A DNA stretch of 44,857 nucleotides from Azospirillum sp. TSO22-1 (GCF_003116015.1 NZ_LGQZ01000094.1:1-44857); one strand, 5' to 3'. Numbered from the stretch's first letter, positions 34,665 to 44,512 are shown. Notes: generated by a model from the letters alone, not told the origin. Program-made: numbers and translations.

Positions 34665-36161
34665 ATGACCGAACTGCATCACTTCATCGGGGGCAAGCCG
34701 GTGCGCGGCGAATCCGGCCGCTTCGCCGACGTCTTCACGCCGATGACCGGCGAGGTGGCGGCGCGTGTGCCGCTGGCCAGCAAGGCCGAGCTGCGCGCCG
34801 CCGTCGAGAACGCGAAGGCCGCGCAGCCCGCCTGGGCCGCCACCAACCCGCAGCGCCGCGCCCGCGTGATGATGAAGTTCCTCGACCTCGTGCAGCGCGA
34901 ATACGACGAGCTGGCGCTGCTGCTGGCGCGCGAGCACGGCAAGACCGTCGCCGACGCCAAGGGCGACATCCAGCGCGGCCTGGAGGTGGTGGAGTTCGCC
35001 TGCGGCATCCCGCACCTGCTGAAGGGCGAGTACACCGAGGGCGCCGGCCCCGGCATCGACCTCTACTCCATGCGCCAGCCGCTGGGCGTGGTGGCCGGCA
35101 TCACGCCGTTCAACTTCCCCGCCATGATCCCGATGTGGAAGTTCGCGCCGGCCATCGCCTGCGGCAACGCCTTCATCCTCAAGCCCTCCGAGCGCGACCC
35201 CGGCGTGCCGCTGCGCCTGGCGCAGCTGATGCTGGACGCCGGGCTGCCGCCGGGCATCCTCAACGTCGTCAACGGCGACAAGGAGGCGGTGGACGCCATC
35301 CTCGACGACCCGGACATCGCCGCGATCGGCTTCGTCGGCTCGACCCCGATCGCCGAGTACGTCTACACGCGCGGCTGCGCCAACGGAAAGCGCGTGCAGT
35401 GCTTCGGCGGCGCCAAGAACCATATGATCATCATGCCCGACGCCGACCTCGACCAGGCGGTGGACGCGCTGATCGGCGCCGGCTACGGCTCGGCCGGCGA
35501 GCGCTGCATGGCGGTGTCCGTGGCGGTGCCGGTCGGCCGGAAGACCGCCGACGCCCTGATGGAGCGGCTGGTGCCGCGCGTGGAGTCGCTGAAGATCGGT
35601 CTTTCGACCGATGCCGACGCCGACTTCGGCCCGATGGTGACCAAGCAGCACCTGCAGAAGGTGCGCGACTACGTCGAGCTCGGCATCGGCGAGGGCGCCA
35701 AGCTGGTGGTGGACGGCCGCAACTTCACCATGCAGGGCTACGAGAACGGCTTCTACATGGGCGGCTGCCTGTTCGACGAGGTGACGCCCGCCATGCGCAT
35801 CTACAAGGAGGAGATCTTCGGCCCCGTCCTCTCGGTGGTGCGCGCGCACGACTACGAGGAGGCGCTGCGCCTGCCGAACGAGCATGAGTACGGCAACGGC
35901 GTGGCGATCTTCACCCGCGACGGCGACGCGGCGCGCGACTTCGCGGCGCGGGTGCAGGTGGGCATGGTCGGAGTGAACGTGCCGATCCCGGTGCCGCTGG
36001 CCTACTACACCTTCGGCGGCTGGAAGCGCTCGGGCTTCGGCGATCTGAACCAGCACGGGCCGGACGCGGTGCGCTTCTACACCCGCACCAAGACCGTCAC
36101 CTCGCGCTGGCCGTCCGGCATCAAGGACGGCGCCAGCTTCGTCATCCCGACGATGGACTGA
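34665..36161 (+). CDS. mmsA: Methylmalonate-semialdehyde dehydrogenase (CoA-acylating)
   Basis: 498 residues, aldehyde dehydrogenase family, MmsA/IolA subgroup. It converts methylmalonate or malonate semialdehyde to propionyl-CoA or acetyl-CoA, with CO2 and NADH, in valine, beta-alanine or inositol breakdown. Motifs: ITPFNFPAMIPMWKFAPAIA, KPSERDPGVP, FVGSTPIAEYVY, FGGAKNHMIIMPDAD and catalytic Cys C281 in GERCMAVSVAV. The Arg and FNFP features fit CoA-acylating members. The ATG at 34665 has GGGAGGA upstream. The gene stands alone; the next element is a hairpin repeat. Confidence 0.95.
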   Translation: MTELHHFIGGKPVRGESGRFADVFTPMTGEVAARVPLASKAELRAAVENAKAAQPAWAATNPQRRARVMMKFLDLVQREYDELALLLAREHGKTVADAKGDIQRGLEVVEFACGIPHLLKGEYTEGAGPGIDLYSMRQPLGVVAGITPFNFPAMIPMWKFAPAIACGNAFILKPSERDPGVPLRLAQLMLDAGLPPGILNVVNGDKEAVDAILDDPDIAAIGFVGSTPIAEYVYTRGCANGKRVQCFGGAKNHMIIMPDADLDQAVDALIGAGYGSAGERCMAVSVAVPVGRKTADALMERLVPRVESLKIGLSTDADADFGPMVTKQHLQKVRDYVELGIGEGAKLVVDGRNFTMQGYENGFYMGGCLFDEVTPAMRIYKEEIFGPVLSVVRAHDYEEALRLPNEHEYGNGVAIFTRDGDAARDFAARVQVGMVGVNVPIPVPLAYYTFGGWKRSGFGDLNQHGPDAVRFYTRTKTVTSRWPSGIKDGASFVIPTMD

Positions 36162-36177
36162 CGGGGCGCTCGCACCG

Positions 36178-36277
36178 CCCCCCACCCTAACCCTCCCCCG
36201 CTGGGCGGGGGAGGGAACTCCGCTGCCCAGCCTTCAAAGCCCTCCCCCGCCCAGCGGGGGAGGGTTGGGTGGGGGGC
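36178..36277. repeat. GC-rich palindromic repeat, short subtype
   Basis: CCCCCCACCCTAACCCTCCC ... GGGAGGGTTGGGTGGGGGGC, same structure as the copy at 32953. It lies between mmsA and the convergent small exported protein, in the place of a bidirectional terminator. Confidence 0.88.
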
Positions 36278-36300
36278 CGTACAGACATTCCCCCAGCCAA

Positions 36301-36783
36301 CTACGTCTTGATCAGCGGCATCAGCGGCTCCTTGGCCGCCGGAGCCGCCGGCTGCGGCAGCGTCGGGCCGAAGCGCTCCAACGCGCCCTTCAGCGCGTCC
36401 AGTCCGGCGCCGACCTTGTCGCGGGCGGCGTTCATCGCGTCGGTCAGCGCGATGCACAGTGCCTCGCGCCGCGCCGGATCGTTGCGCGACGCCTCCACCT
36501 CGCGGCCCAGATCGGCCGCCGTGTCGTCGCCGGGCTGCGCCGGCGCCGTCTTCGGGTCGATGCCGAGCAGCGGCAGCAGCAGGTCCCGCCCCTTCTGGCG
36601 GGCGACGTCGGCGGCCCGGCTGCCCAGCTTCTCCGCCGCCGCGACACCGGCGTCCCAGGTGTTCAGCGCCAGCGCCACCGACGGCGCGCAGGCGGGCGGC
36701 GGGTCCGCCGCGCGGACCGGAGCCGCCGCCAGCAGGACGGCGGCGGCAGCGCAGGCAATGGACAGACGGACGGCGGACGGCAT
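36301..36783 (-). CDS. Small exported protein of unknown function
   Basis: 160 residues. A clear signal peptide (MPSAVRLSIACAAAAVLLAA to PVRAA) precedes a helical, Ala-rich domain with two cysteines (PPACAP, EALCIAL), which could form a disulfide. No family was recognised. Codon bias is normal. The gene lies 64 bases downstream of the chemoreceptor stop (36848) on the same strand, so read-through from it is possible. Confidence 0.65.
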   Translation of the reverse strand: MPSAVRLSIACAAAAVLLAAAPVRAADPPPACAPSVALALNTWDAGVAAAEKLGSRAADVARQKGRDLLLPLLGIDPKTAPAQPGDDTAADLGREVEASRNDPARREALCIALTDAMNAARDKVGAGLDALKGALERFGPTLPQPAAPAAKEPLMPLIKT

Positions 36784-36847
36784 GACGGCTCCTCTCCCAG
36801 ACGGCCCCGTGCATGTGGGAGCATCGCCGTGGCCGTTCCAGAGGGGG

Positions 36848-38941
36848 TCACGCCGCCCGGATGCCGGCGAGGAAGCGCTCCACCTCGCCGCGCAGGCGGT
36901 CGGCCTCGCGCGACAGCTGGCCGGTGGCGTCGAGCACCTGGCCGGCGGCGGCGCCGGTCTCGGTGGCGGCATGGCTGACGTCGGCGATGTTGTTGGTCAC
37001 CGCCTGGGTGCCGACCGCCGCCTGCTGGACGTTGCGGGCGATCTCACTGGTCGCCGCGCCCTGCTCCTCGATGGCGGCGGCGATGGTGGTGGCGATCTCG
37101 CTCATGGTCGCGATGGTGCGGCCGATGCCGGTGATCGACGCCGCGGCGTTGCCGGTCGCCGCCTGCATCGAAGCGATCTGGCCGCTGATCTCCTCCGTCG
37201 CCTTGGCGGTCTGGGTGGCGAGGTTCTTCACCTCGCTGGCCACCACGGCGAAGCCCTTGCCCATCTCGCCGGCCCGCGCCGCCTCGATGGTGGCGTTGAG
37301 CGCCAGCAGGTTGGTCTGGCTGGCGATGTTGGTGATCAGCTGGACGATCTCGCCGATGCGGTTGGCCTGCTCGACAAGGCCGTTGACGTGCTCGGTGGTC
37401 TGCTGCGCCTCGGCCACCGCCTGGTTGGCGATGCCGGTGGAGCGGGCGACCTGGGTGCTGATCTCGGCGATGGAGGCGGTCAGCTCCTCGGTCGCGGTGG
37501 CGACGGTCTGCACGTTGCCCGACGCCTGCTCGGCGGCGGCGGCGGTGGCGGCGGCCTGCTGGTTGGTGTGGGTGGCGGTGCTCGACATGCTCTGCGCCGT
37601 CGCCTCCAGCGCGCCGGCGGCGGATGCCACCGTGTGCAGGATGCCGGACACCGCGCCGTCGAAGCCGCGCACCAGCGTTTCCACCGTCTCGGCGTGGCGT
37701 TCCTTGGCGCGGCGCTCCTCGGCCTGGATGGCTTCCAGGCGCTCGCGCTCCTGCGCGTGCTCCTTGAAGACCACCAGCGCGCCGGCGAGCTTGCCGATCT
37801 CGTCGCCGCGGCCGCGGTGCGGCACCGCGCCGGACAGGTCGCCGCCGGCGACGCGCAGCATCGCCTCGGCGATGCCATGGATCGGCGCGGTCACCCGGCG
37901 GCGCACGATGAGCATGCCGGCGACGCCGAGCGCCAGGGCCAGGGTCAGCAGCACCGCGTCGATCGCCAGCGCCGCGGCCTCCTCGCCCTGCCGCTGCGCC
38001 GCGCGCGCGGCGATGGCGTCGAGCGCGGCGTTGGCCAGCGCGTCGAGGTCGCCCATCGAGCGGTCGGCCAGTTCGTTGACGTCGTCGAGGCGCAGCGGCG
38101 GCTCCTGCCGGGCGGTCACCGCGGCCAGAACCGACTCGCGCACCTTCAGGTAATCGACGACGTAGCTGCGCTCGGCCGCGGCGATCGCCGCCTTGACAGC
38201 CTCGGGGATGGCGGGACGCTGCGCCGCGTCGCGCACCGCGCGCCACGCCGCGTCGAACAGGCCGCGGGCGTGCGCCATCTGGACGCGCTCCTCGGCCGTG
38301 ATCTCCTTCCTCACCAGCACGCCGTCGAACAGCAGGCGCAGCGGCGTCGCCGCCTCGCGCGCCGCCACCGCAGCATCCTTGGTGCCGATCAACTCGGAGA
38401 ACGCGGGGTCGAGCGTGCGCATCGGCTCCAGCAGCGTCTTCGAGATGCGGGCGAGCAGATCCGACGCCGCGCTGGCGGTACCCATCCACTCGTCCACCAG
38501 GCCGTTGCGGCGCTGGGCGGGGTCCACCCTCAGCGCCGCGTCCACCTCGCCGCGCAGCGTCTCCAGCCGGGCGACGGCGGCGCGCGTCTCGGCCGCGCCC
38601 AGGCCGGGAGCACAGGCCACCGCGGCGCAGACGCCCGCCACCACCTCGGCCACGTCGGCCGAGGCGCGCCGCCACACCAGTATCTTCGCCAGAGTCGCCG
38701 GCTCGCTGCCCGCCGGCTGCAGCAGCAGGCGCCGCGTGGCGCCGCGCTCCAGGCGGATCGCCTGCATCGCCGTGAAGATCGTCCGCGACGCCTGCGCCAC
38801 GGTCTGGACCCCGCGGTTGCCCGACAGCGTGCGCAGCGACGACACCGTGTCCTGGCCGACCACCAGGACAAGGAAGGCGACCACGCTGCCGAAGAGCAGG
38901 ATCAACGTCGTGGCGATGCTCGGTCCGTGCGAACGTTTCAT
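36848..38941 (-). CDS. Methyl-accepting chemotaxis protein
   Basis: 697 residues. Helix 1 at 9-30 (IATTLILLFGSVVAFLVLVVG), then a large helical periplasmic domain (about 30-325) starting with MQAIRLERGATRRLL, which resembles NIT-type sensors. Helix 2 is about 327-350, followed by HAMP (RRRVTAPIHGIAEAMLRVAGGDL). The cytoplasmic signalling region carries the tip motif NLLALNATIEAARAGEMGKG with KGFAVVASEVKNLA. There is no C-terminal CheR-binding pentapeptide (it ends FLAGIRAA). The ligand is unknown; the RGxTRRLL motif hints at nitrate or nitrite. Confidence 0.95.
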   Translation of the reverse strand: MKRSHGPSIATTLILLFGSVVAFLVLVVGQDTVSSLRTLSGNRGVQTVAQASRTIFTAMQAIRLERGATRRLLLQPAGSEPATLAKILVWRRASADVAEVVAGVCAAVACAPGLGAAETRAAVARLETLRGEVDAALRVDPAQRRNGLVDEWMGTASAASDLLARISKTLLEPMRTLDPAFSELIGTKDAAVAAREAATPLRLLFDGVLVRKEITAEERVQMAHARGLFDAAWRAVRDAAQRPAIPEAVKAAIAAAERSYVVDYLKVRESVLAAVTARQEPPLRLDDVNELADRSMGDLDALANAALDAIAARAAQRQGEEAAALAIDAVLLTLALALGVAGMLIVRRRVTAPIHGIAEAMLRVAGGDLSGAVPHRGRGDEIGKLAGALVVFKEHAQERERLEAIQAEERRAKERHAETVETLVRGFDGAVSGILHTVASAAGALEATAQSMSSTATHTNQQAAATAAAAEQASGNVQTVATATEELTASIAEISTQVARSTGIANQAVAEAQQTTEHVNGLVEQANRIGEIVQLITNIASQTNLLALNATIEAARAGEMGKGFAVVASEVKNLATQTAKATEEISGQIASMQAATGNAAASITGIGRTIATMSEIATTIAAAIEEQGAATSEIARNVQQAAVGTQAVTNNIADVSHAATETGAAAGQVLDATGQLSREADRLRGEVERFLAGIRAA

Positions 38942-39020
38942 GGCGATTCCCCCATGCCGCCGGGGAACAGGCCCCCGGATCTCCGCCCACCATTGCGGCA
39001 GGGCAACCGGCCCGCGGCAA

Positions 39021-39036
39021 TCATACCGGGGTATGA
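39021..39036. promoter_or_regulatory. Inverted repeat 1 in the chemoreceptor / GGDEF-EAL divergent region
   Basis: TCATACC-GG-GGTATGA, perfect 7-bp arms with a 2-base centre, in an AT-richer part of the 277-base divergent region. It is a good candidate operator controlling both genes. Confidence 0.55.
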
Positions 39037-39049
39037 AAAGGGGGCGCCG

Positions 39050-39068
39050 AAGTTAAGTGTCGTAACTT
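39050..39068. promoter_or_regulatory. Inverted repeat 2 in the same divergent region
   Basis: AAGTTA-AGTGTCG-TAACTT, 6-bp arms and a 7-base spacer, 31 bases after inverted repeat 1 (centre to centre). The spacing and local AT-richness suggest a second protein site or a promoter element. Confidence 0.45.
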
Positions 39069-39218
39069 CATTCCGCATATGACATTGTGCTGATGTGCGC
39101 CGTCACCCGGCGGTCCGTCCGCCTCCGCCGCGGCCAAACGCCGCTCCGGCCATCCTTTCGAGGACTAAGGATACGGAGCTATGATCACGGGTGCGGATCT
39201 CCGAGAAGGCCGTTCCCC

Positions 39219-42074
39219 ATGAAGCTGCGCACCCTGCTCCTCATCGCCCTGCTCGGCATCGGGCTGGCGCCGGCCGGGGTGCTGGTCGCCACCACGCAGC
39301 CGGGCGTCGTCGCCGCCTTCCGCGACGGCGCCTCGGCGCAGGCGCTGGGCCGCGCCCGCGCGCAGGCCAGCGAGCTGAATCTGCGCCTGGAGCGCCGCAA
39401 GGAGACGGTGCGCAACGTGGCGCTGCTGCCCGCCCCGCTGGAGATGCTGAACGCCGTCGGCGGCGAGGGCGGCGGGCTGTACCTCAGCGTGCAGCAGGCG
39501 ACCGAGCGGCTGACCGGCGTCATGCGGCGCTGGTTCGCGCGCGCCGACGACTTCCGCCGCCTCGTCCTGCTCGATCCGGCGGGGCGGGAGCTGCTGCGCC
39601 TGGACCGCACGCCGCAGGGCATCCTGCGGGTGCAGTCGCCGACCTCGCTGGCCAACGAGTCGCCCGAGCTGTTCCGCGCCGCGCTGGCTGGCGACGGCGT
39701 GCGCGCCGCCGTGGTGGGCGAGGACCGGCGGCTGCGCCTGTTCGCCCCGGTGCGCAGCCTGGAGACGCAGACCGTCGGCGCGCTGGCCATGGAGTTCGAC
39801 CTGCACGACGTGCTGGGCGCCTCGGCCAACGCCGCCTGGGTGGACGCCGCCGGCACCTACATCCACGAGGGGCCGGCCGACGCGCGGGCCGGCGACGCCT
39901 TCCTGCACCACCCGGCCCTGAAGGGCGCGGCGACCAGCGCCGTGCTGTCGCAGCGCCCCGAGACGACGACGGCCTGGGTGCGGCTGCACCTGGATGGCAC
40001 CGCCGGCAACGTGCTGTGGATCGGCACGCCGGTCGACCTGTCGGCGCTGGAGGCGTGGCTGTGGGACCTGCGGGCCAAGCAGCTTGCCGTGGTGCTGGCG
40101 CTGGCGGCCAGCCTCGCGGCGGCGGTGCGGCTGGTGTCGGTGCGCATGGACCGCACCAAGCGCGCCATGATGGAGGGGCTGCGCCGCGCCATCGCCGGCG
40201 ACGAGACGGTGCGCTTCGACTGGCGCGGACCGCCGGAGGTGCGCACGCTGGGCGAGGAGCTGACCCGGCTGGTCGAGCTGCACGGCGCCGAGATGGCCGG
40301 CCGCAAATCCGCCGAATGGCAGCTGGCGCAGGAGAAGGAGGTCGCCGAGATCACCCTGCAGTCGATCACCGACGGCGTGCTGACCACCGACGCCGAGGGC
40401 CGCATCGGCTACGTCAATCCGGCGGCGCAGCGGCTGCTGGACCGGTCGGCGGCGCAGGTCGAGGGGCAGATGGCCGACACCGTGCTGGTGCTGGCGCACG
40501 AGGTGCGGCGCACGCCGCTGGCCAACCCGGTGCCGGTCTGCCTGCGCTCGCGCGGGCGCTGCGACGTCGACCGGGACGCGGTGCTGCTGCGCCACGACGG
40601 CAGCGAGGTGGCGGTCGAGATGTCGGCCGCCCCGATGCACGACGCCGACGGCCGCGTCGCCGGCGCGGTGGTGGCGATCCGCGACGTGGCGCAGGAACGC
40701 CAGCTGCGCCGGCTGCTGGCGCACCAGGCCTCGCACGACCCGCTGACCGGCCTGATCAACCGCCGCGCCTTCGAGGAACGGCTGAAGACGGCGCTGGACG
40801 AGGCGCACGAGCGCGACGCGGCGCACCCGCAATGGCTGTGCTACGCCGACCTTGACCAGTTCAAGCTGATCAACGACACCTGCGGCCACCTGGCCGGCGA
40901 CGAGCTGCTGAAGCAGGTGGCGCGCGACCTGCGGGCGACGGTCCGCGACGGCGACGTGGTGGCGCGCATGGGCGGCGACGAGTTCGGCGTGCTGCTGCGC
41001 CCCTGCACCCGCGAGGTGGCGTACGAGATCGCCGAGCGCATGCGCCAGTCCCTCGCCGGCCTGCGCTTCGCGTGGCGCAACCAGTCCTTCACCACCTCGG
41101 GCAGCTTCGGGCTGGTGGCGGTGCAGGAGGGCGGCGGCTCGGTCTACGACCTGCTGAGCGCCGCCGACCGCGCCTGCTACGTCGCCAAGGACGGCGGCCG
41201 CAACCGCATCCACCTCGCCGACAGCCACGACGCCGCGACGCAGAAGCTGGGCGGCGAGATGGAATGGGCGCATGCCACCATGCGCGCGCTGGAGGACGAC
41301 CGGCTGGTGCTGTACTGGCAGGCGATCCGCCCGCTGCGGCCCGACGCCGGGGCCGGCCACGCCGAGATCCTGGTGCGCATGCGCGCGCCTGACGGCGCCC
41401 TGGTGCCGCCCGGCGCCTTCATCCCGGCGGCCGAGCGCTACAACCTGATGCGCGACGTCGACCGCTGGGTGATCCGCCGCACCATCGCCGCCTTCCGCGG
41501 CCGGACCGACATCCGGGGCGTGATCGCGGTGAACCTGTCGGCGCAGTCGCTGTGCGACGACGACTTCCTGGGCTTCGTGCTGGCCGAACTGGACGAGTCC
41601 GGCTTCCGCCCGGACCGGCTATGCTTCGAGGTGACCGAGACCGCGGCGATGAGCAACCTGACCCGCGCGCAGGAGGTGATGCGCGCGCTGAAGGGCCGCG
41701 GCTGCCGCTTCGCGCTGGACGATTTCGGCAGCGGGCTGAGTTCCTTCGGCTACCTGAAGAACCTCGCCATCGACTACCTGAAGATCGACGGCAGCTTCGT
41801 GCGCCACATCGTCGAGGACCGGCTGGACCGCGCCTTCGTGCAGTCGATCAACGACATCGGCCACCTGATGGGCCTGAGCACCATCGCCGAATACGTCGAG
41901 ACCCCGGAGATCGAGGAGGTGCTGCGCACGCTCGGCGTCGACTACGCGCAGGGCTACGGCGTGGCGATGCCGGAACCGCTGGAGACGCTGCTCGCCGCCG
42001 AGGGCGCCCCCGAGAGCACCATCGGCACGCCGCTGCACAACCCGTACGAAGACGCGCTGATGCGGAATTTCTGA
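39219..42074 (+). CDS. PAS-GGDEF-EAL cyclic di-GMP enzyme
   Basis: 951 residues. Helix 1 (7-27), an extracellular sensor region (about 30-280), helix 2 (about 290-310), PAS (about 385-500), GGDEF, then EAL. The cyclase site is intact (RMGGDEFGVLL, G585-F589), with an inhibitory I-site RDGD five residues before it. The phosphodiesterase is conserved: EIL (E716, replacing EAL), NLSAQSL, LDDFGSGLSSFGYLK, DYLKIDGSF and TIAEYVET. Both activities look possible, with product feedback on the cyclase. The ATG at 39219 opens helix 1. It is divergent from the chemoreceptor, linking motility and second-messenger signalling. Confidence 0.93.
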   Translation: MKLRTLLLIALLGIGLAPAGVLVATTQPGVVAAFRDGASAQALGRARAQASELNLRLERRKETVRNVALLPAPLEMLNAVGGEGGGLYLSVQQATERLTGVMRRWFARADDFRRLVLLDPAGRELLRLDRTPQGILRVQSPTSLANESPELFRAALAGDGVRAAVVGEDRRLRLFAPVRSLETQTVGALAMEFDLHDVLGASANAAWVDAAGTYIHEGPADARAGDAFLHHPALKGAATSAVLSQRPETTTAWVRLHLDGTAGNVLWIGTPVDLSALEAWLWDLRAKQLAVVLALAASLAAAVRLVSVRMDRTKRAMMEGLRRAIAGDETVRFDWRGPPEVRTLGEELTRLVELHGAEMAGRKSAEWQLAQEKEVAEITLQSITDGVLTTDAEGRIGYVNPAAQRLLDRSAAQVEGQMADTVLVLAHEVRRTPLANPVPVCLRSRGRCDVDRDAVLLRHDGSEVAVEMSAAPMHDADGRVAGAVVAIRDVAQERQLRRLLAHQASHDPLTGLINRRAFEERLKTALDEAHERDAAHPQWLCYADLDQFKLINDTCGHLAGDELLKQVARDLRATVRDGDVVARMGGDEFGVLLRPCTREVAYEIAERMRQSLAGLRFAWRNQSFTTSGSFGLVAVQEGGGSVYDLLSAADRACYVAKDGGRNRIHLADSHDAATQKLGGEMEWAHATMRALEDDRLVLYWQAIRPLRPDAGAGHAEILVRMRAPDGALVPPGAFIPAAERYNLMRDVDRWVIRRTIAAFRGRTDIRGVIAVNLSAQSLCDDDFLGFVLAELDESGFRPDRLCFEVTETAAMSNLTRAQEVMRALKGRGCRFALDDFGSGLSSFGYLKNLAIDYLKIDGSFVRHIVEDRLDRAFVQSINDIGHLMGLSTIAEYVETPEIEEVLRTLGVDYAQGYGVAMPEPLETLLAAEGAPESTIGTPLHNPYEDALMRNF

Positions 42075-42134
42075 GGGGTGGCGGGAGCCCGGTACAGGCG
42101 CGCCTTTCACTCCAACCTGGGCTATCCTCCCCCG

Positions 42135-43883
42135 ATGCTGGGCCGGCTCCTCCCCCTCCTCCTGTTCCTTCCCACCCTGGCCCTCGCCGAACCGGCGGAG
42201 GTCCGCGTCGGCGTGCTGGCTTACCAGGGCTCGGAGCGCGCGGCGCGCGACTGGGAGCCGACGCTGGCGCACCTCGCCCGCGCCATCCCGGAGCACCGCT
42301 TCACCATGGTGCCGCTCGACCTGCCGGGGATGGTGCTGGCGGTGGCCGACCGCAGCATCGACTTCGTCATCACCAATCCCGGCAACTACGTGACGCTGGA
42401 GGCGCGCTTCGCCGTCACCCGCATCGCCACGCTGGAGTCCGAGTCCATCGGCTCGCCGCTCGCTGCGCTCGGCTCGGTGGTGATCCGCCGGCCGGAGCGG
42501 ACGGAAATCTCCACCCTGGCCGACCTCAAGGGGCGCACGCTGGCGGTGGTGTCGACCGACGCCTTCGGCGGCTTCCAGATCGCCTGGCGCGAGATGGAGG
42601 AGGCCGGCGTGCGCCCCTTCAAGGACCTGCGCGAGCTGCGCGTCGTCGGCTTCCCCATGGAGGGCGTGGTGACGGCGGTGCGCGACCGGCTGATCGATGT
42701 CGGCGTGGTGCGCACCTGCCTGCTGGAGGAACTCGTCGCCCAGGGCCGCGCCGCCCCGGACGAGTTCGTCGTGCTGAACGAGCACCGCTCGCCGGAGCTG
42801 CCGTGCCGCGCCTCGTCGCGGCTCTACCCCGACTGGCCGTTCGCCCGGCTGGCGCACACCCCGCGCGACCTGGCGCGGCGGGTCGCCGCGGCGCTGCTGA
42901 CCATGCCGGCGGTCGAGGGCAGGACGTGGACGGCGTCTCTCGACTACACCAGCGTGCACGAGCTGTTCCGCACCCTGCACATCGGCCCCTACCCGCGCAC
43001 CCCGCCGACGCTGGAGGAGCTGGCCAACGAGTACTGGCACTGGCTGGTGGCGATCGCCGCGGCGGTGCTGTGGTGGGTGGTGCACGCCGCCCGCGTCGAG
43101 GCGCTGGTGCGCCGGCGCACAGCCGAGCTGGAACGCGAGATCGCTGAGCGCGAACGCGCCGAGGCCGCGGCGCTGCGCCTGCGCGAGGAACGCGACCAGC
43201 TCTCCCGCCTCGGCATCGTCGGCGAGATGGCCAGCAACATCGCGCACGAGCTGAACCAGCCGCTCGCCTCGATCAGCAACTACGCGCATGGCATGGGGCG
43301 CATCCTGGGCTCCGGATCGCCCAACCTCGACCTGCTGCGGGCCGGCGCGCGGTCGGTGGCGGAACAGGCGGAGCGCGCGGCGGCGATCATCCAGCGCACC
43401 CGCGGCTTCGTCCGCCGGCGCGACGCACAGCGCTCGACCCTCGACGTCAACGCCGTGGTGGCGGAGACGCTGTCGCTGTTCGGTTCCCCCTCCGTGCCGA
43501 TCCGCGGCGAGCCGGGCGACGGGCTGCCCCCCGTGCAGGCCGACAAGGTGGAGCTGCAGCAGGTGCTGCTGAACCTGCTGCAGAACGCGGTGGAGGCCAC
43601 GCCGGCCGGCGGCGGCGAGATCATCGTGCGCACGGCCTCCATCGACGGTATGATCCTGGTGGAGGTGCGCGACGCCGGTCACGGCGTCCCCGACGGTGCG
43701 GCGGCGCGGATGTTCGACCCCTTCTACACCACGAAGCCGGACGGCCTGGGCCTGGGCCTGTCGATCTGCCGCACCATCGTTGAGCGGCACGGCGGGCGCA
43801 TCTGGGCCGAGCCGGCGGACGGCGGCTTCGCCGTGCGCTTCACGCTGCCGCCGGCGGACGATGTGGAGGAGGCTGCGGCATGA
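42135..43883 (+). CDS. TtrS-like sensor kinase with PhnD-type periplasmic sensor
   Basis: 582 residues. Signal peptide/anchor 1-20, then a PhnD-like solute-binding domain (about 24-290): VRVGVLAYQGSERAARDWEP, VITNPGNYVTLEARF, VVSTDAFGGFQIAW. Membrane helix about 300-318 (WLVAIAAAVLWWVVHAA), a coiled coil, and a kinase core with IAHELNQPLASISNY (H371), NLLQNAVEAT and DAGHGVP. This layout is that of TtrS (tetrathionate sensor). It overlaps the regulator gene by ATGA. The SoxC-like gene 110 bases after the regulator makes a sulfur oxyanion the likely signal. Confidence 0.92.
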   Translation: MLGRLLPLLLFLPTLALAEPAEVRVGVLAYQGSERAARDWEPTLAHLARAIPEHRFTMVPLDLPGMVLAVADRSIDFVITNPGNYVTLEARFAVTRIATLESESIGSPLAALGSVVIRRPERTEISTLADLKGRTLAVVSTDAFGGFQIAWREMEEAGVRPFKDLRELRVVGFPMEGVVTAVRDRLIDVGVVRTCLLEELVAQGRAAPDEFVVLNEHRSPELPCRASSRLYPDWPFARLAHTPRDLARRVAAALLTMPAVEGRTWTASLDYTSVHELFRTLHIGPYPRTPPTLEELANEYWHWLVAIAAAVLWWVVHAARVEALVRRRTAELEREIAERERAEAAALRLREERDQLSRLGIVGEMASNIAHELNQPLASISNYAHGMGRILGSGSPNLDLLRAGARSVAEQAERAAAIIQRTRGFVRRRDAQRSTLDVNAVVAETLSLFGSPSVPIRGEPGDGLPPVQADKVELQQVLLNLLQNAVEATPAGGGEIIVRTASIDGMILVEVRDAGHGVPDGAAARMFDPFYTTKPDGLGLGLSICRTIVERHGGRIWAEPADGGFAVRFTLPPADDVEEAAA

Positions 43884-44512
43884 GCGACGACACCCCGCTG
43901 GTCCTGGTGGTGGACGACGACGAGGCGATGCGCACGTCGGTGAGCTATCTGCTCGCCTCCGTCGGCATCGCCTGCGAGACCTACCCGTCGGCCGAGGCGC
44001 TGCTGGACTCGCCCTACCTGCGCCCGCCGCTGCGGCCGGGCTGCATCCTGCTCGACGTCCGCATGCCGGGCATGAGCGGCATCGAGCTGCTGCGCTTTTT
44101 GAAGGAGCGCGGCTGCAAGCGCCCGGTGGTGATGGTCACCGGCCACGGCGACGTGCCGCTGGCGGTCGCCGCCATGAAGGCCGGCGCCGAGGACTTCATC
44201 GAGAAGCCTTACAAGGACCAGACCCTGCTCGACGCCGTCAACGCGGCGATCCGCAAGTGCCGGCAGGTGCTGGTGCGCAGCGCCGACCGCGACGCCGTGC
44301 AGGCGCGCCTCGCCCAGCTCAGCCGGCGCGAGCGCGAGGTGCTGACGCTGGTGCTCGACGGCAAGCAGAACAAGGAGATCGCCGCGGCGCTGAACATCTC
44401 CATCAAGACCGTCGAGGGCCACCGCCAGATGGCCATGGAGAAGATGCGCGCCCGCTCCGTCGCCGAACTCGCCCGCATGATGCTGGCGCCGGGGGAGACG
44501 GGCGAGACGTAG
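43880..44512 (+). CDS. FixJ/TtrR-type response regulator
   Basis: 210 residues. Receiver with D12-D13-D14, phospho-Asp D59 (CILLDVRMPG), switch Thr in MVTGHGD and Lys in EKPYKD. LuxR-type DNA-binding domain: LSRREREVLTLVLDGKQNKEIAAALNIS. The start overlaps the kinase stop (ATGA), so they are co-expressed and form a pair. The target is probably the SoxC-like gene downstream. A hairpin follows the stop. Confidence 0.93.
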   Translation: MSDDTPLVLVVDDDEAMRTSVSYLLASVGIACETYPSAEALLDSPYLRPPLRPGCILLDVRMPGMSGIELLRFLKERGCKRPVVMVTGHGDVPLAVAAMKAGAEDFIEKPYKDQTLLDAVNAAIRKCRQVLVRSADRDAVQARLAQLSRREREVLTLVLDGKQNKEIAAALNISIKTVEGHRQMAMEKMRARSVAELARMMLAPGETGET

